A DNA stretch of 64,000 bases from Nitrosomonadales bacterium (GCA_016208015.1 JACQYW010000013.1:124001-188000), one strand, 5' to 3'. Positions 36,735 through 46,473 are shown, counted from the stretch's first letter. Program-made: numbers and translations. The notes: generated from the sequence alone by a model not told the origin.

Positions 36735-37355
36735 ATGAAGGCTTCCAAAACCAGTAAACAATGGATGCAGGAGCACGTGAACGATCCTTTTGTGCAACTC
36801 GCGCAGAAGGAAGGCTACCGTTCGCGCGCCGCCTACAAGCTGCTGGAGATCGACGAGCGCGACCATCTCATCAAGCCCGGCATGGTGGTGGTGGACCTGG
36901 GGGCGACGCCCGGCGGCTGGTGCCAGGTGGTGGCGAAGAGGCTGGGTGCGCAGGGGCGCATCATCGCGCTGGACCTGTTGCCCCTGCAGCCCTTGCCGCG
37001 TGTGGAGTTCATCCAGGGCGACTTCCGCGAGGACAGCGTGCTGGCCCAGCTTGAAGAAAAGCTGGATGGCCGGCGCATCGGCCTTGTAATTTCGGATATG
37101 GCCCCCAACATCAGCGGTGTGAGTTCTGCGGATCAGGCGCGTGCCATGTATCTGGCGGAACTGGCGCTGGACTTTGCGGACAAACATCTCGCGCCGGGCG
37201 GTTCCTTCGTCGTGAAAGTATTCCAGGGCGCGGGGTTTGAGGACTACATGAAGTCGATGCGTAACCATTTTGCAAAAGTGGTCGCGCGCAAACCGAAAGC
37301 CTCTCGCGACCGCAGCAGCGAACAGTATCTGGTGGGTCTGGGCAAGCTTGAGTAA
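36735..37355 (+). CDS. rlmE: 23S rRNA (uridine-2'-O-)-methyltransferase RlmE (FtsJ)
   Basis: A 206-residue SAM-dependent methyltransferase modifying U2552 of 23S rRNA at a late stage of 50S assembly. Motif I is [14 protein letters not shown]; the catalytic Lys-Asp-Lys-Glu set is supported by [24 protein letters not shown] and SEQYLVG. ATG 36735 begins at the family start; the open frame before it runs through the palindromic element and is not coding. No ribosome-binding site is apparent. FtsH follows 55 bases downstream, the same order as in E. coli (rlmE-ftsH). Confidence 0.96.
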   Translation: MKASKTSKQWMQEHVNDPFVQLAQKEGYRSRAAYKLLEIDERDHLIKPGMVVVDLGATPGGWCQVVAKRLGAQGRIIALDLLPLQPLPRVEFIQGDFREDSVLAQLEEKLDGRRIGLVISDMAPNISGVSSADQARAMYLAELALDFADKHLAPGGSFVVKVFQGAGFEDYMKSMRNHFAKVVARKPKASRDRSSEQYLVGLGKLE

Positions 37356-37410
37356 TAGCTTCGGACAGTGTCTAATGCAGCATTGTATTGCCGCTCATTA
37401 AGGAGCATGT

Positions 37411-39309
37411 GTGAATAATCTATTCAAGAGTGTCGGAATCTGGCTGGTCGTGGCATTGGTGCTGATGACCGTCTTCAATCAATTCAATGCCCGCCAGCAA
37501 TCGACTGCGCAGGCGCAGCTGGATTATTCGCAATTCCTCGAAGCGGTGAAGTCCGGGCAGATCGAGAAGGTGACGATCGAAGGCCGCACACTCAAAGCGA
37601 CGACCATCGATGGAAAGCGCATCACCAGCTATGCGCCCAGCGATATCTGGATGGTCTCCGATCTGCTCAAGAACGGCGTCAGCATCGAAGCCAAGCCGGA
37701 AGAAGAGCAATCGTTCCTGATGAGCATCTTCGTGTCGTGGTTCCCCATGCTGTTGCTGATCGGCGTGTGGATATTCTTCATGCGCCAGATGCAGGGCGGC
37801 AAGGGTGGCGGCGCATTCTCGTTCGGCAAGAGCAAGGCGCGCATGCTGGATGATTCCAAGGAGCGAATCACTTTCGCCGATGTGGCCGGTTGCGACGAAG
37901 CCAAGGAAGAGGTCTCCGAATTGGTCGATTTCCTGCGCGATCCCTCCAAATTCCAGAACCTCGGCGGGCGCATCCCGCGCGGCGTGCTGATGGTGGGCAG
38001 TCCCGGCACCGGCAAGACGCTGCTGGCCAAAGCCATCGCCGGCGAAGCCAAGGTGCCGTTCTTCTCCATCTCCGGTTCCGATTTCGTCGAGATGTTCGTC
38101 GGCGTCGGTGCCGCGCGCGTGCGCGACATGTTCGAACAGGCCAAGAAACAATCGCCCTGCATCATCTTCATCGACGAGATCGACGCGGTCGGCCGCCAGC
38201 GCGGCGCTGGCCTGGGCGGCGGCAACGACGAGCGCGAACAGACGCTCAATGCCCTGCTGGTGGAGATGGACGGTTTCGAGGGCACTTCCGGCGTGATCGT
38301 GATCGCCGCGACCAATCGTCCCGACGTACTCGATCCCGCGCTGCTGCGTCCGGGCCGTTTCGACCGCCAAGTGGTCGTGCCCTTGCCCGATATCCGCGGT
38401 CGCGAGCAGATCCTGCTGGTGCACATGCGCAAGGTGCCGATGGCGCCCGATGTGAAGGCCGATATCCTGGCGCGCGGCACACCCGGCATGTCCGGCGCCG
38501 ATCTCGCCAATCTGGTGAACGAGGCTGCCCTGTTCGCGGCACGCCGCAGCAAGCGCTTCGTCGAGATGGACGATTTCGAAGCCGCCAAGGACAAGATATT
38601 CATGGGCGCGGAACGCAAGACCATGGTCATCACCCCCGAGGACAAGAAGAAGACCGCGTATCACGAATCCGGCCACGCCATCATCGGATCGCTGCTGAAG
38701 GGCTGCGATCCGGTGCACAAGGTCAGCGTGATTCCGCGCGGCCGTGCGCTCGGTGTGACCCTGTCGCTGCCCGAGTCGGACCGCTACAGCGTGTATCGCG
38801 AGCAGATGCTGGACAAGATCAGCATGCTGTTCGGCGGGCGCGTGGCGGAAGAACTGTTCACCGGTGATATCTCGACCGGCGCTTCCAACGACTTTGAACG
38901 AGCAACCCAGATGGCGCGCGACATGGTCACGCGCTACGGCATGTCCGATCTGATGGGGCCGATGGTGTATGCCGAGAACGAGGGGGAAGTCTTTCTCGGC
39001 CGCTCGGTGACCACGCACAAGAACATCTCCGAAGCGACCATGCAGAAGGTCGATTCCGAGATCCGCCGCATCCTCGACGAACAATATGCGCTCGCCACCA
39101 AGCTGCTTAAAGAGAACAGCGACAAAGTCGAAGCCATGACCGGCGCGCTGATGGAATGGGAAACCATCGATGCCGAGCAGATTCAGGACATCATGGCAGG
39201 CAAACCGCCGCGTCCGCCCAAACCGAGCCAGAGCAGCAAGACACCCGAGCCGCCCAAGGACGAGACTCCGACGGCAGCAGCGACCAACAAGCCGGCTGAG
39301 GGCGTTTAA
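37411..39309 (+). CDS. ftsH: ATP-dependent zinc metalloprotease FtsH
   Basis: A 632-residue membrane-anchored AAA+ protease that degrades membrane and regulatory proteins. Two transmembrane helices (about residues 7-23 and 103-123) flank a periplasmic domain. The AAA domain has Walker A GSPGTGKT at about residue 196, Walker [12 protein letters not shown] and the [22 protein letters not shown]. The zinc site HESGH is near residue 418. The C-terminal tail is Pro/Lys-rich ([18 protein letters not shown]). The start is GTG 37411, 5 bases after AAGGAG; an out-of-frame ATG at 37407 is ignored. Confidence 0.97.
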   Translation: MNNLFKSVGIWLVVALVLMTVFNQFNARQQSTAQAQLDYSQFLEAVKSGQIEKVTIEGRTLKATTIDGKRITSYAPSDIWMVSDLLKNGVSIEAKPEEEQSFLMSIFVSWFPMLLLIGVWIFFMRQMQGGKGGGAFSFGKSKARMLDDSKERITFADVAGCDEAKEEVSELVDFLRDPSKFQNLGGRIPRGVLMVGSPGTGKTLLAKAIAGEAKVPFFSISGSDFVEMFVGVGAARVRDMFEQAKKQSPCIIFIDEIDAVGRQRGAGLGGGNDEREQTLNALLVEMDGFEGTSGVIVIAATNRPDVLDPALLRPGRFDRQVVVPLPDIRGREQILLVHMRKVPMAPDVKADILARGTPGMSGADLANLVNEAALFAARRSKRFVEMDDFEAAKDKIFMGAERKTMVITPEDKKKTAYHESGHAIIGSLLKGCDPVHKVSVIPRGRALGVTLSLPESDRYSVYREQMLDKISMLFGGRVAEELFTGDISTGASNDFERATQMARDMVTRYGMSDLMGPMVYAENEGEVFLGRSVTTHKNISEATMQKVDSEIRRILDEQYALATKLLKENSDKVEAMTGALMEWETIDAEQIQDIMAGKPPRPPKPSQSSKTPEPPKDETPTAAATNKPAEGV

Positions 39310-39319
39310 CCAAACCAGT

Positions 39320-39342
39320 ACGGGGGCATTTGCCCCCGTTTT
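39320..39342 (+). terminator. Intrinsic terminator between ftsH and folP
   Basis: Arms acgggggc (39320-39327) and gcccccgt (39332-39339) pair perfectly around attt, followed by TTT and CCT. The T-run ends 3 bases before the folP ATG at 39346. It should partly end ftsH transcripts, and on read-through RNA the same hairpin covers the position where a folP ribosome-binding site would lie. Confidence 0.75.
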
Positions 39343-39345
39343 CCT

Positions 39346-40173
39346 ATGTGGCATTGCGGCAAATTCCAATTCGATCTTGCGCGCCCTCTCGTGATGGGCA
39401 TCGTCAACATCACTCCGGATTCCTTTTCCGACGGCGGCCAGCATGCCACGACCGCCGCAGCCGTCGCCCATGCACGGCAATTGATCGCCGATGGAGCCGA
39501 TATCCTCGACATCGGCGGCGAATCGACGCGCCCCGGAGCCGCTCCGGTGAGCGAGCAACAAGAGCTGGATCGCGTGCTGCCGGTGATCGAAGGGCTGCGC
39601 GGGATATCCGTTCCGGTCTCTATCGATACCTGGAAGCCGCAGGTGATGCGCGCCGCATTGGCGGCGGGAGCGAGCATGGTCAACGACGTGAATGCCTTGC
39701 AGGAGTCCGGGGCGCTGAAGGCAGTGGCCGACAGCGATGCGGCGGTCTGCCTGATGCATAAGCAAGGCACACCGCAGACCATGCAACAACGACCCGAATA
39801 CCAGGAAGTCATCGCCGAGGTGAGCACCTTTCTGGGCGAACGCATCGCCGCGGCTGAGACTGCCGGTATCGCCCGGCAACGCATCGTCATCGATCCGGGC
39901 TTTGGATTTGGCAAGACGCTGGCGCATAATCTAGCCTTGTTGCGCGAACTGGAATCGTTGCTTGCCTTGGGCGTGCCGGTGCTGGCGGGTTTGTCGCGCA
40001 AATCCATGCTGGGGGCGGTCACCGGGCGCGAAGTTGGCGAGCGCGTGACGGCGAGTGTGGCGGCAGCTTTACTGGCAGTACAACGAGGCGCAGCCATTGT
40101 GCGAGTGCATGATGTGCGCGAGACGGCGGATGCGCTGAAGATCCTGAATGCAATGAACGAAAGCGAACGATGA
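39346..40173 (+). CDS. folP: Dihydropteroate synthase
   Basis: A 275-residue TIM-barrel enzyme joining p-aminobenzoate to the pterin pyrophosphate in folate synthesis, the target of sulfonamides. The signatures [16 protein letters not shown] and [11 protein letters not shown] are present, then [13 protein letters not shown]. The ATG at 39346 gives the typical family N-terminus ([15 protein letters not shown]), so the start is sound although no ribosome-binding site precedes it: the terminator hairpin stands there instead. The stop overlaps glmM by four bases. Confidence 0.96.
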   Translation: MWHCGKFQFDLARPLVMGIVNITPDSFSDGGQHATTAAAVAHARQLIADGADILDIGGESTRPGAAPVSEQQELDRVLPVIEGLRGISVPVSIDTWKPQVMRAALAAGASMVNDVNALQESGALKAVADSDAAVCLMHKQGTPQTMQQRPEYQEVIAEVSTFLGERIAAAETAGIARQRIVIDPGFGFGKTLAHNLALLRELESLLALGVPVLAGLSRKSMLGAVTGREVGERVTASVAAALLAVQRGAAIVRVHDVRETADALKILNAMNESER

Positions 40174-41522
40174 GCAGAAAATATTTCGGCACCGACGGCA
40201 TACGCGGACGTGTGGGCGTGCATCCCATCACGCCGCAATTCGTGATGAATCTGGGCTACGCGGCGGGCAAAGTGCTGGCGAAAGCGGAGCACACACAGAA
40301 CGAGCGGCCCGGTGTTCTGATCGGCAAGGACACCCGTATCTCCGGCTACATGCTGGAATCTGCGCTGGAAGCCGGACTCATCGCGGCGGGTATCGATGTC
40401 TATCTGGCCGGACCTATCCCGACTCCTGCTGTAGCCTACCTCACCCGCGCCTTGCGTTTGCAGGCCGGTGTGGTCATCTCCGCTTCGCATAATCCGTTCG
40501 AGGACAACGGCATCAAGTTCTTTTCCGGTAGCGGCACCAAGTTGCCCGACGAAGTCGAGACCGCCATCGAGGCCGAACTGGATAACCCGATGCAGACCAA
40601 CCCGTCGGAAGGGCTGGGCAAGGCCAAGCGTATCGACGATGCGGTCGGTCGCTATATCGAATTCTGCAAGAGCACTTTCCCCGCGGACATGAACCTGCGC
40701 GGCATGAAGATCGTGGTCGATAGCGCGCACGGCGCGACCTATCACATCGCGCGCCATGTATTCCACGAACTCGGTGCAGATGTCGTTGCCATCGGCGCGC
40801 AACCGGACGGCAAGAACATCAATGAAGGCTACGGCGCGACCAAGCCGCAGAACCTGCAAAAAGCCGTGGTCGAACACAAGGCCGATATCGGCGTTGCCCT
40901 CGACGGCGATGGCGACCGCCTGATCATGGCTGATGCGGCAGGCAAACTTTACGACGGCGACCAGTTGCTCTACATCGTCGCCAAACACCGCCATGCCGAA
41001 GGCACGATGAAGGGCGGTGTGGCCGGTACGCTGATGACCAACCTGGCGTTCGAGCACGCCATGCAAAAACTTGGAATCCCCTTCGCTCGCGCCAAGGTCG
41101 GCGACCGCTATGTGATGGAGCTGCTGCAACAGAAGGGCTGGCAGCTCGGCGGCGAGAACTCGGGTCACATCATCTGTCTGGACAAGCACAGCACCGGCGA
41201 CGGCATCGTCTCCGCCTTGCAGGTATTGCATGCCCTGCGCATGAAGCAACAAACGCTGGCGCAGGCGGCGGGCGACCTGCACATGTACCCGCAGATACTT
41301 ATCAATGTGAAAATCGCCAAGAAGGACGACTACACCAATCATCCCAAAGTGAAACAGGCGGTCACGACGGCGGAGATATTGCTGAACGGCAAGGGCCGTG
41401 TGCTTCTGCGCCCGTCCGGTACCGAGCCGTTATTGCGGGTGATGGTGGAAGGGGAGGATGGCGGGCAGGTTAAGTTGTGCGCGGAGAAGATCGCGGGAGT
41501 TGTGCGGGAAGTGGCGGGTTGA
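40170..41522 (+). CDS. glmM: Phosphoglucosamine mutase
   Basis: A 450-residue alpha-D-phosphohexomutase converting glucosamine-6-phosphate to glucosamine-1-phosphate for UDP-GlcNAc. The start [13 protein letters not shown], the phosphoserine loop [16 protein letters not shown] (serine near residue 106), the metal site [10 protein letters not shown] and the GGENSGHII and [14 protein letters not shown] segments are all intact. The ATG overlaps the folP stop (ATGA), as in the widely conserved ftsH-folP-glmM operon. Confidence 0.97.
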   Translation: MSRKYFGTDGIRGRVGVHPITPQFVMNLGYAAGKVLAKAEHTQNERPGVLIGKDTRISGYMLESALEAGLIAAGIDVYLAGPIPTPAVAYLTRALRLQAGVVISASHNPFEDNGIKFFSGSGTKLPDEVETAIEAELDNPMQTNPSEGLGKAKRIDDAVGRYIEFCKSTFPADMNLRGMKIVVDSAHGATYHIARHVFHELGADVVAIGAQPDGKNINEGYGATKPQNLQKAVVEHKADIGVALDGDGDRLIMADAAGKLYDGDQLLYIVAKHRHAEGTMKGGVAGTLMTNLAFEHAMQKLGIPFARAKVGDRYVMELLQQKGWQLGGENSGHIICLDKHSTGDGIVSALQVLHALRMKQQTLAQAAGDLHMYPQILINVKIAKKDDYTNHPKVKQAVTTAEILLNGKGRVLLRPSGTEPLLRVMVEGEDGGQVKLCAEKIAGVVREVAG

Positions 41523-41531
41523 CGCTATCGT

Positions 41532-41550
41532 TGTCGGGCTACACCCGACA
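41532..41550. repeat. Short hairpin after glmM
   Basis: tgtcggg (41532-41538) pairs with cccgaca (41544-41550) around ctaca, 9 bases after the glmM stop. There is no T-run, so a terminator role is doubtful. It resembles short dispersed stem-loops. Confidence 0.45.
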
Positions 41551-41582
41551 GTGTTGGCTTTGAACTGCGAGATCAAGAACTA

Positions 41583-41619
41583 TCCGTTCATGGTTCGGCA
41601 AGCTCACCACGAACGGATT
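41583..41619. repeat. Intergenic inverted repeat (tccgttc...gaacgga)
   Basis: tccgttc (41583-41589) and gaacgga (41611-41617) are perfect inverted ends, with inner ggttcg/caccac bases. Repeats of this general sequence are common between genes of proteobacteria (from memory). The two halves recur, split by 62 bases, at 3844-3935. Confidence 0.6.
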
Positions 41620-41632
41620 ATATCGTTGGCGT

Positions 41633-41689
41633 TTAGCCGAAGCGTCCGGTGATGTAATGGCTCCGGTCGCCGCTTTGCGGCTTAACATG
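41633..41689 (-). pseudogene. Degenerate second copy of the pstB 3' end
   Basis: Reading minus, this stretch encodes HVKPQSGDRSHYITGRFG followed by a stop. Its last seven residues YITGRFG plus stop are those of the intact pstB next door ([16 protein letters not shown]), and a Pro-rich stretch aligns before them. The final 27 bases are about three quarters identical at DNA level. No start or upstream homology is visible, so this is a remnant of a duplicated or replaced pstB, not a gene. Confidence 0.55.
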
Positions 41690-41714
41690 CGCTGCGCACA
41701 TGCGAGCTTGTACT

Positions 41715-41755
41715 CTACATTACAGGCAGGTTAACCGAACCTGCCTGTAATGTAG
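41715..41755. repeat. 18-bp perfect inverted repeat over the pstB stop
   Basis: 41715-41732 is the exact reverse complement of 41738-41755, with a 5-base loop. The right arm is the coding sequence for YITGRF; the left arm starts within the stop codon and runs into the non-coding side. No U-tract follows in the direction of pstB transcription. The structure could end or protect the pst message, or be left by an inverted duplication of the gene end. Confidence 0.8.
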
Positions 41756-42507
41756 TCCTCAGTCTCTTTCCTCTTCGGATTCGTAAACACCGTACTGGTA
41801 TCGCCGAATTCGATCAGGTCACCGAGATACATGTAAGCCGTGAAATCGGAAACGCGTGCCGCCTGCTGCATGTTGTGCGTCACGATGACGATGGTGAAGT
41901 CCTTCTTCAACTCGTCGATCAGTTTCTCGATGTGCGCGGTGGAGATCGGGTCGAGCGCGGAGGTGGGCTCGTCCAGCAGCAGCACTTGCGGTTTGACGGC
42001 GATGGCGCGGGCGATGCACAGGCGTTGTTGCTGGCCGCCGGAGAGGCCGGTGCCGCTCTGCTTGAGTTTGTCCTTCACTTCGGTCCACAGCGCGGCTTTC
42101 TTCAGCGCCCATTCGATGCGCTCGTCCATGTCGTGTTTGCTCAGGTTCTCGTACAGTTTCACGCCGAAGGCGATGTTGTCGTAGATGGACATCGGGAACG
42201 GGGTGGGTTTCTGGAACACCATGCCGATCTTGGCGCGCAGGTTGTTGAGGTCCTGTTTCTTGTCGAGCAGGTTCTGTCCGTCCAGCAGGATCTCGCCTTC
42301 GGCGCGTTGCTTGGGGTAGAGCTCATACATGCGGTTGAAGGTGCGCAGCAGGGTGGACTTGCCGCAGCCGGAAGGACCGATGAAAGCGGTGACCATCTTT
42401 TCCGGGATGACCAGGTTGATGTCTTTCAACGCGCGATCCGCACCGTAATAGAAGTTCAGGTCGCGCACGATCAGTTTCGGTGCGGAGATGATTTGTTCGG
42501 CAGTCAT
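41731..42507 (-). CDS. pstB: Phosphate ABC transporter ATP-binding protein PstB
   Basis: A 258-residue ABC ATPase powering high-affinity phosphate uptake. Walker [10 protein letters not shown], the Q-loop [14 protein letters not shown], signature [14 protein letters not shown] and Walker [13 protein letters not shown] are complete; ITGRFG ends the protein. The frame is open further, and an ATG at 42522 overlaps the pstA stop (ATGA), but the ATG at 42507 has GAGGA 9 bases upstream and gives the normal length. It is the last gene of pstSCAB: no phoU follows. Confidence 0.95.
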   Translation of the reverse strand: MTAEQIISAPKLIVRDLNFYYGADRALKDINLVIPEKMVTAFIGPSGCGKSTLLRTFNRMYELYPKQRAEGEILLDGQNLLDKKQDLNNLRAKIGMVFQKPTPFPMSIYDNIAFGVKLYENLSKHDMDERIEWALKKAALWTEVKDKLKQSGTGLSGGQQQRLCIARAIAVKPQVLLLDEPTSALDPISTAHIEKLIDELKKDFTIVIVTHNMQQAARVSDFTAYMYLGDLIEFGDTSTVFTNPKRKETEDYITGRFG

Positions 42508-42518
42508 TTCTTGGATCC

Positions 42519-43364
42519 TCATTGTGAATTCGATTTCTGGCGGAACATGACGCGCGCCACGATGTTCAAGGTGAGTACGCTCAACGTGATGAGCAGTGCG
42601 CCCGCCCAGGCGAGGCTGTGCCAATCCTCATAGGGGCTCATGGCGAACTGGAAGATGACCACGGGCAGGTTCGCCATCGGCTGGTTCATGTCGCTGCTCC
42701 AGAACTGGTTGTTCAGCGAGGTGAACAGCAAGGGGGCCGTCTCGCCGCTGATGCGCGCGATGGCGAGCAGGATGCCGGTCAGGATGCCGGCGCGTGCGGC
42801 GCGCAGGGTAACGAAGGTGATAATCTTCCATTGCGGTGCGCCGATCGCGGCGGCCGCTTCACGCAAACTGTTCGGGATGAGGCGCAGCATGTTCTCGGTG
42901 GTGCGGATGACCACCGGGATGACGATGATGGAGAGGGCTAGGGCGCCGCCCCAACCTGCAAAGTGGCCGACCTTGACCACGTAGACCTCATACACGAACA
43001 GACCGATGACGATGGACGGGGCCGACAACAGGATGTCGTTGATGAAGCGGGTGAGCGGGGCGAGCCAGCCGCGCTGGCCGAACTCGGCCAGATAGGTGCC
43101 GGCGAGGATGCCGATCGGGGTGCCGATCAGTACCGCCACGGAAGTCATCATCACGCTGCCGAAGATGGCGTTGATGAGACCGCCGCTGCTACCGGGGGCG
43201 GGGGTGGTCTGGGTGAACACATGCGCGCCGAGTCCCGGCAGGCCGTGCTCCAGCAGGGTCCACAAAATCCAGCCCAGCCAAAACAGGCCGAACAGCATAG
43301 CCAGCACCGAGATGCCCAGGCTGAGCGCGTTAAAGATACGACGGCGGGTGTAGAGATCCAGCAT
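42519..43364 (-). CDS. pstA: Phosphate ABC transporter permease PstA
   Basis: A 281-residue inner-membrane permease with six helices. The binding-protein-dependent transport signature is seen as [26 protein letters not shown], and [16 protein letters not shown] is conserved in PstA. It pairs with PstC to form the phosphate channel. The ATG lies one base after the pstC stop region (pstC ends at 43366), and its own stop overlaps the alternative pstB start. Confidence 0.95.
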   Translation of the reverse strand: MLDLYTRRRIFNALSLGISVLAMLFGLFWLGWILWTLLEHGLPGLGAHVFTQTTPAPGSSGGLINAIFGSVMMTSVAVLIGTPIGILAGTYLAEFGQRGWLAPLTRFINDILLSAPSIVIGLFVYEVYVVKVGHFAGWGGALALSIIVIPVVIRTTENMLRLIPNSLREAAAAIGAPQWKIITFVTLRAARAGILTGILLAIARISGETAPLLFTSLNNQFWSSDMNQPMANLPVVIFQFAMSPYEDWHSLAWAGALLITLSVLTLNIVARVMFRQKSNSQ

Positions 43365-43365
43365 A

Positions 43366-44328
43366 TCAGGCTCCCTGGCCTTCGCCTTTGGCCAGCCTGT
43401 AAAGCATCAGGCGGGCAAGCGAAAGGACGACAAAGGTGATGAAGAACAGGATCAGGCCCAATTCGATCAGCGAGGAGGTATACAGGTCGCCGACCGCTTC
43501 GGTGAATTCGTTGGCCAGTGCCGAGGAGATGCTGTTGCCGGGCATGAGCAGGGATTTGTGCAGCTCATGCGCGTTGCCGATGACGAACGTCACCGCCATG
43601 GTTTCGCCCAGGGCGCGACCGAGGCCGAGCATGATGCCGCCGACCACGCCGATCTTGGTGTAGGGCAGAACGACGTTCCACATCACTTCCCAGGTGGTCG
43701 CGCCCAGGCCGTAGGCCGATTCTTTCAGCATGGTGGGGACAACGTCGAACACGTCGCGCATCACCGAGGCGATGAAGGGAATGACCATGATCGCCAGGAT
43801 GATCCCGGCGGTGAGCATGCCGATACCCATGGGCGGGCCGGAGAAGAAAGGGCCCAACAGGGGCAAGGGGCCGATATGGTCATTGAGCCAGGGCTCGACA
43901 TGGTCGGCGAACAGCGGGGCGAAAATGAACAGGCCCCACATGCCGTAGATGATGCTGGGGATGCCCGCCAGCAGTTCGACCGCAATACCGAGCGGACGAC
44001 GCAACCAGCGCGGCGATAATTCAGTCAGAAAGATGGCGATGCCGAAGCTGACCGGGATCGCGATCAACAGCGCGATGCCGGAGGTGACCAGTGTGCCGAT
44101 GATGGGGATCAGCGCCCCGTATTCGTCGGTGACCGGATTCCAGGCGGAGCTGGTCAGGAAACTGAAGCCGAATGCATTGATGGCCGGCATGCTGCCGACG
44201 ATCAGCGAGCCGATGATCGCTGCCAGCAAGGCCAGCACGGCGAAGGCGGCAAGCCGTGTCAGGTTGCGGAACAGCATGTCGAACACGGTCTGTCGTTTAA
44301 GGCTGGCTTCGTGTAACAAAGTGGTCAT
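43366..44328 (-). CDS. pstC: Phosphate ABC transporter permease PstC
   Basis: A 320-residue permease with six or more helices, partner of PstA. Typical segments are [21 protein letters not shown] and the permease signature [21 protein letters not shown] with [19 protein letters not shown]. An N-terminal cytoplasmic extension of about 25 residues precedes the first helix. It is separated from pstS by a 103-base gap with two hairpins, one a terminator, so it should be transcribed less than pstS. Confidence 0.95.
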   Translation of the reverse strand: MTTLLHEASLKRQTVFDMLFRNLTRLAAFAVLALLAAIIGSLIVGSMPAINAFGFSFLTSSAWNPVTDEYGALIPIIGTLVTSGIALLIAIPVSFGIAIFLTELSPRWLRRPLGIAVELLAGIPSIIYGMWGLFIFAPLFADHVEPWLNDHIGPLPLLGPFFSGPPMGIGMLTAGIILAIMVIPFIASVMRDVFDVVPTMLKESAYGLGATTWEVMWNVVLPYTKIGVVGGIMLGLGRALGETMAVTFVIGNAHELHKSLLMPGNSISSALANEFTEAVGDLYTSSLIELGLILFFITFVVLSLARLMLYRLAKGEGQGA

Positions 44329-44349
44329 CCTGAAGGTCTCTTTGTATCT

Positions 44350-44386
44350 TTTATAAAAACAAGGGGGCGTATTCAGCGCCCCCTTG
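44350..44386 (-). terminator. Intrinsic terminator between pstS and pstC
   Basis: Reading minus, caagggggcg (44360-44369) and cgcccccttg (44377-44386) form a perfect 10-bp stem with a 7-base loop, followed directly by TTTTTATAA (44359-44350). This is a strong rho-independent terminator inside the pst operon, which would make PstS more abundant than the membrane subunits. Confidence 0.8.
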
Positions 44387-44390
44387 GATT

Positions 44391-44426
44391 ATATCCTGAC
44401 AGATCAGTTGCATCCGGTCAGGATAT
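44391..44426. repeat. Second hairpin just after pstS
   Basis: atatcctgac (44391-44400) and gtcaggatat (44417-44426) pair perfectly over 10 bp around a 16-base loop, 5 bases after the pstS stop. Together with the terminator next to it, it could shield the 3' end of the pstS message. Confidence 0.6.
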
Positions 44427-44431
44427 GCGAC

Positions 44432-45481
44432 TTATTTCCAGATCGCCTGACCTTTGCTGTCCTTGATCTTGGCTACCCATGCAGCGCGGATCATCTTGGT
44501 GACGTTCTCCGGCAGCGGCACATAGTCCAAGTCCATCGCCATCTTGTCGCCGTTGGCGGAGAAGGCCCAGTCGAAGAACTTCAGCGCTTCCTTGGCGTTC
44601 TCCGGCTTGTCCTGGTTCTTGTGCATCAGGATGAAAGTGGCGCCGGAGATAGGCCAGCTGTCTGCGCCCGGCTGGTTGGTCAGCATCATGTAGAAGCCCT
44701 TGTCGGCTTCCCACTTTGCGTTGGCCGCGGCGGCCTTGAAGTTGTCCGCTTCCGGCTTGACGAACTTGCCGTCGCGATTCTTCAGTTGTACATAGGTCAT
44801 CTTGTTTTGCAGTGCGTAGGCGTATTCCACATAACCGATGGAGTTTTTGATGCGCTGAACATAAGAGGCGACGCCTTCGTTACCCTTGCCGCCGGTACCG
44901 ACCGGCCATTGCACTGCTGCGTCGTTGCCGACTGCGCGTTTCCAGTCCAGGCTCACTTGCGACAGGTAGGTGGTGAAGATGTAGGTGGTGCCGGAACCAT
45001 CGGAACGGTGGACGACAGTGATCAGGGAGTCTGGCAGTGCGACGCCTGCATTGTCAGCGGCGATCAGGGGGTCGTTCCATTTGGTGATCTTGCCCATGAA
45101 GATGGCGGTCAGTGTCTCGGCGGTCAGCTTGAGTTGGCCTGTCGCGACGCCTTCGATGTTAACGACCGGTACGACGCCGCCAATCACGGTGGGGAACTGG
45201 GTCAGACCTTCGAAATCCAGCTCTTCGATTTTCAGCGGCTTGTCGGATGCGCCGAAGTCCACGGTCTTGGCTTTGATCTGCTTGATGCCGCCGCCGGAAC
45301 CGATGGATTGGTAGTTCATGCCCACATTGGTCTGGGTCTTGTAGGTTTCGGCCCACTTGGCGTAGATGGGGTAGGGGAAGGTAGCGCCTGCGCCAGTGAT
45401 GTCGCCGGCACATGCAGCGCCAGCAGACAGCAATGCAGCGGACAGGCCGATGCTGCTAAGAAGACGGTTCAATTTGTTCAT
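44432..45481 (-). CDS. pstS: Phosphate-binding periplasmic protein PstS
   Basis: A 349-residue periplasmic phosphate receptor. A signal peptide (LLSSIGLSAALLSAGAACAG) is followed by the typical start ITGAGATFPYPIYAKWAETY, the phosphate-site motif DFGASDKPL, and HRSDGSGTTYIFTTYLS. The frame runs to 45811, but ATG 45481 precedes the signal peptide and has GGGAG about 11 bases upstream. The promoter at 45542-45577 looks PhoB-dependent. It is the first gene of the pst operon. Confidence 0.96.
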   Translation of the reverse strand: MNKLNRLLSSIGLSAALLSAGAACAGDITGAGATFPYPIYAKWAETYKTQTNVGMNYQSIGSGGGIKQIKAKTVDFGASDKPLKIEELDFEGLTQFPTVIGGVVPVVNIEGVATGQLKLTAETLTAIFMGKITKWNDPLIAADNAGVALPDSLITVVHRSDGSGTTYIFTTYLSQVSLDWKRAVGNDAAVQWPVGTGGKGNEGVASYVQRIKNSIGYVEYAYALQNKMTYVQLKNRDGKFVKPEADNFKAAAANAKWEADKGFYMMLTNQPGADSWPISGATFILMHKNQDKPENAKEALKFFDWAFSANGDKMAMDLDYVPLPENVTKMIRAAWVAKIKDSKGQAIWK

Positions 45482-45541
45482 TTCAAAAGTTCTCCCAAAG
45501 GATATGTTCGTTAGCTTGCTTGCCGGATGCCAGCGAAGCGC

Positions 45542-45577
45542 ATCATAGAGGGGCTGTGTTACACAATTATTACACAG
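45542..45577 (-). promoter_or_regulatory. Pho-box-like operator and -10 box of pstS
   Basis: Reading minus, CTGTGTA-ATAA-TTGTGTA (45577-45560) is a pair of 7-base direct repeats at an 11-base period, as in Pho boxes, though only the CTGT parts match consensus well. After 12 bases comes TATGAT (45547-45542), a good -10 placed where PhoB-dependent promoters have theirs, with the box replacing the -35. The site also overlaps the palindrome ttacacagtgtaa (45570-45582). Confidence 0.5.
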
Positions 45578-45658
45578 TGTAACAATCCTTGTGACGGTGG
45601 ATAGCCGCCCCGCGCACGGGGTCGATATAGCCATCGGCGGGGTGCGGCGGCGGCCAGA

Positions 45659-45687
45659 TTGACCATTTTGGTTTTCATCGGTACTAT
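45659..45687 (+). promoter_or_regulatory. Sigma-70 promoter of tpiA
   Basis: TTGACC (45659-45664) and TACTAT (45682-45687) are spaced by 17 bases, 34 bases upstream of the tpiA ATG. It probably drives tpiA-secG. Confidence 0.6.
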
Positions 45688-45720
45688 CGCCGCCTCCTGA
45701 AACGTCGGTAGAAAATCCTG

Positions 45721-46473
45721 ATGCGTCGCAAGTTAGTGGTCGGAAATTGGAAAATGCACGGTTCGCTGGCTCAGAACGAGCCCCTCTTGGCGGCTGTGAA
45801 GAGCGGCGCATCGCAACTATCCCGTGTGGATGTCGCGGTCTGTGCGCCGTTCCCTTACCTGGCGCAACTCAAGCAGGAATTGTCCGCTTCGGCGGTGAAA
45901 TGGGGGGCGCAGGACGTCCACCAGCTCGAAAAGGGCGCCTTCACCGGTGAAGTGTCCGCAGCCATGCTGGCGGACTTCGCTTGTACTTATGTATTGGTCG
46001 GTCACTCCGAGCGCCGCAGCATCTATGGCGAGAGCAGCCGTCTGGTGGCAGAAAAGTTCGCCGCCGCGCAACAGGCGGGGTTGATCCCCATCCTTTGCGT
46101 GGGCGAGACATTGGAACAGCGCGAAAGCGGGGCGACCGAAGCGGTGGTCGCCGAGCAACTGGATGCGGCGATCGCATTGGCCGGTGTGCAGGCCTTGCGC
46201 AAGGCGGTCGTGGCTTACGAGCCGGTGTGGGCGATCGGCACCGGCAAAACGGCGTCTCCGGAGCAGGCGCAGGCGGTACACGCCTTTATCCGCCAGCGCG
46301 TGGCAGGTCACGATGCCCAAGTCGCACAGGGTTTGGTTATACTGTACGGCGGCAGTGTAAAAGCGGCGAATGCCGCAGAGTTGTTCGCTAAGGCAGATAT
46401 CGATGGCGGTTTGATCGGTGGTGCCGCCCTGGTCGCAGACGAGTTTCTGGCGATCTGTCGTGCCGGGCAGTAG
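45721..46473 (+). CDS. tpiA: Triosephosphate isomerase
   Basis: A 250-residue TIM-barrel enzyme interconverting dihydroxyacetone phosphate and glyceraldehyde-3-phosphate, used in glycolysis, gluconeogenesis and the Calvin cycle. The catalytic Lys is in GNWKMHG, His in VGHSERR, and Glu in AYEPVWAIGTG; the phosphate loop ILYGGSVK and GLIGGAAL complete the site. It is divergent from pstS and followed 36 bases later by secG. Confidence 0.97.
   Translation: MRRKLVVGNWKMHGSLAQNEPLLAAVKSGASQLSRVDVAVCAPFPYLAQLKQELSASAVKWGAQDVHQLEKGAFTGEVSAAMLADFACTYVLVGHSERRSIYGESSRLVAEKFAAAQQAGLIPILCVGETLEQRESGATEAVVAEQLDAAIALAGVQALRKAVVAYEPVWAIGTGKTASPEQAQAVHAFIRQRVAGHDAQVAQGLVILYGGSVKAANAAELFAKADIDGGLIGGAALVADEFLAICRAGQ

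Noticed and set aside
37420-39927. An 835-codon open frame on the minus strand across ftsH
   Set aside because: It is antisense to intact ftsH and folP, has a His/Gln/Arg-rich composition typical of reverse frames in GC-rich genes, and no family features.
41715-41755. Intrinsic terminator at the end of pstB
   Set aside because: The stem is strong, but no U-tract follows on the minus-strand transcript side (41714 downward reads agtacaagct).
45482-45811. N-terminal extension of PstS by 110 residues
   Set aside because: The extension would lie before a clear signal peptide and across the promoter and Pho-like box; it has no protein-like conservation.
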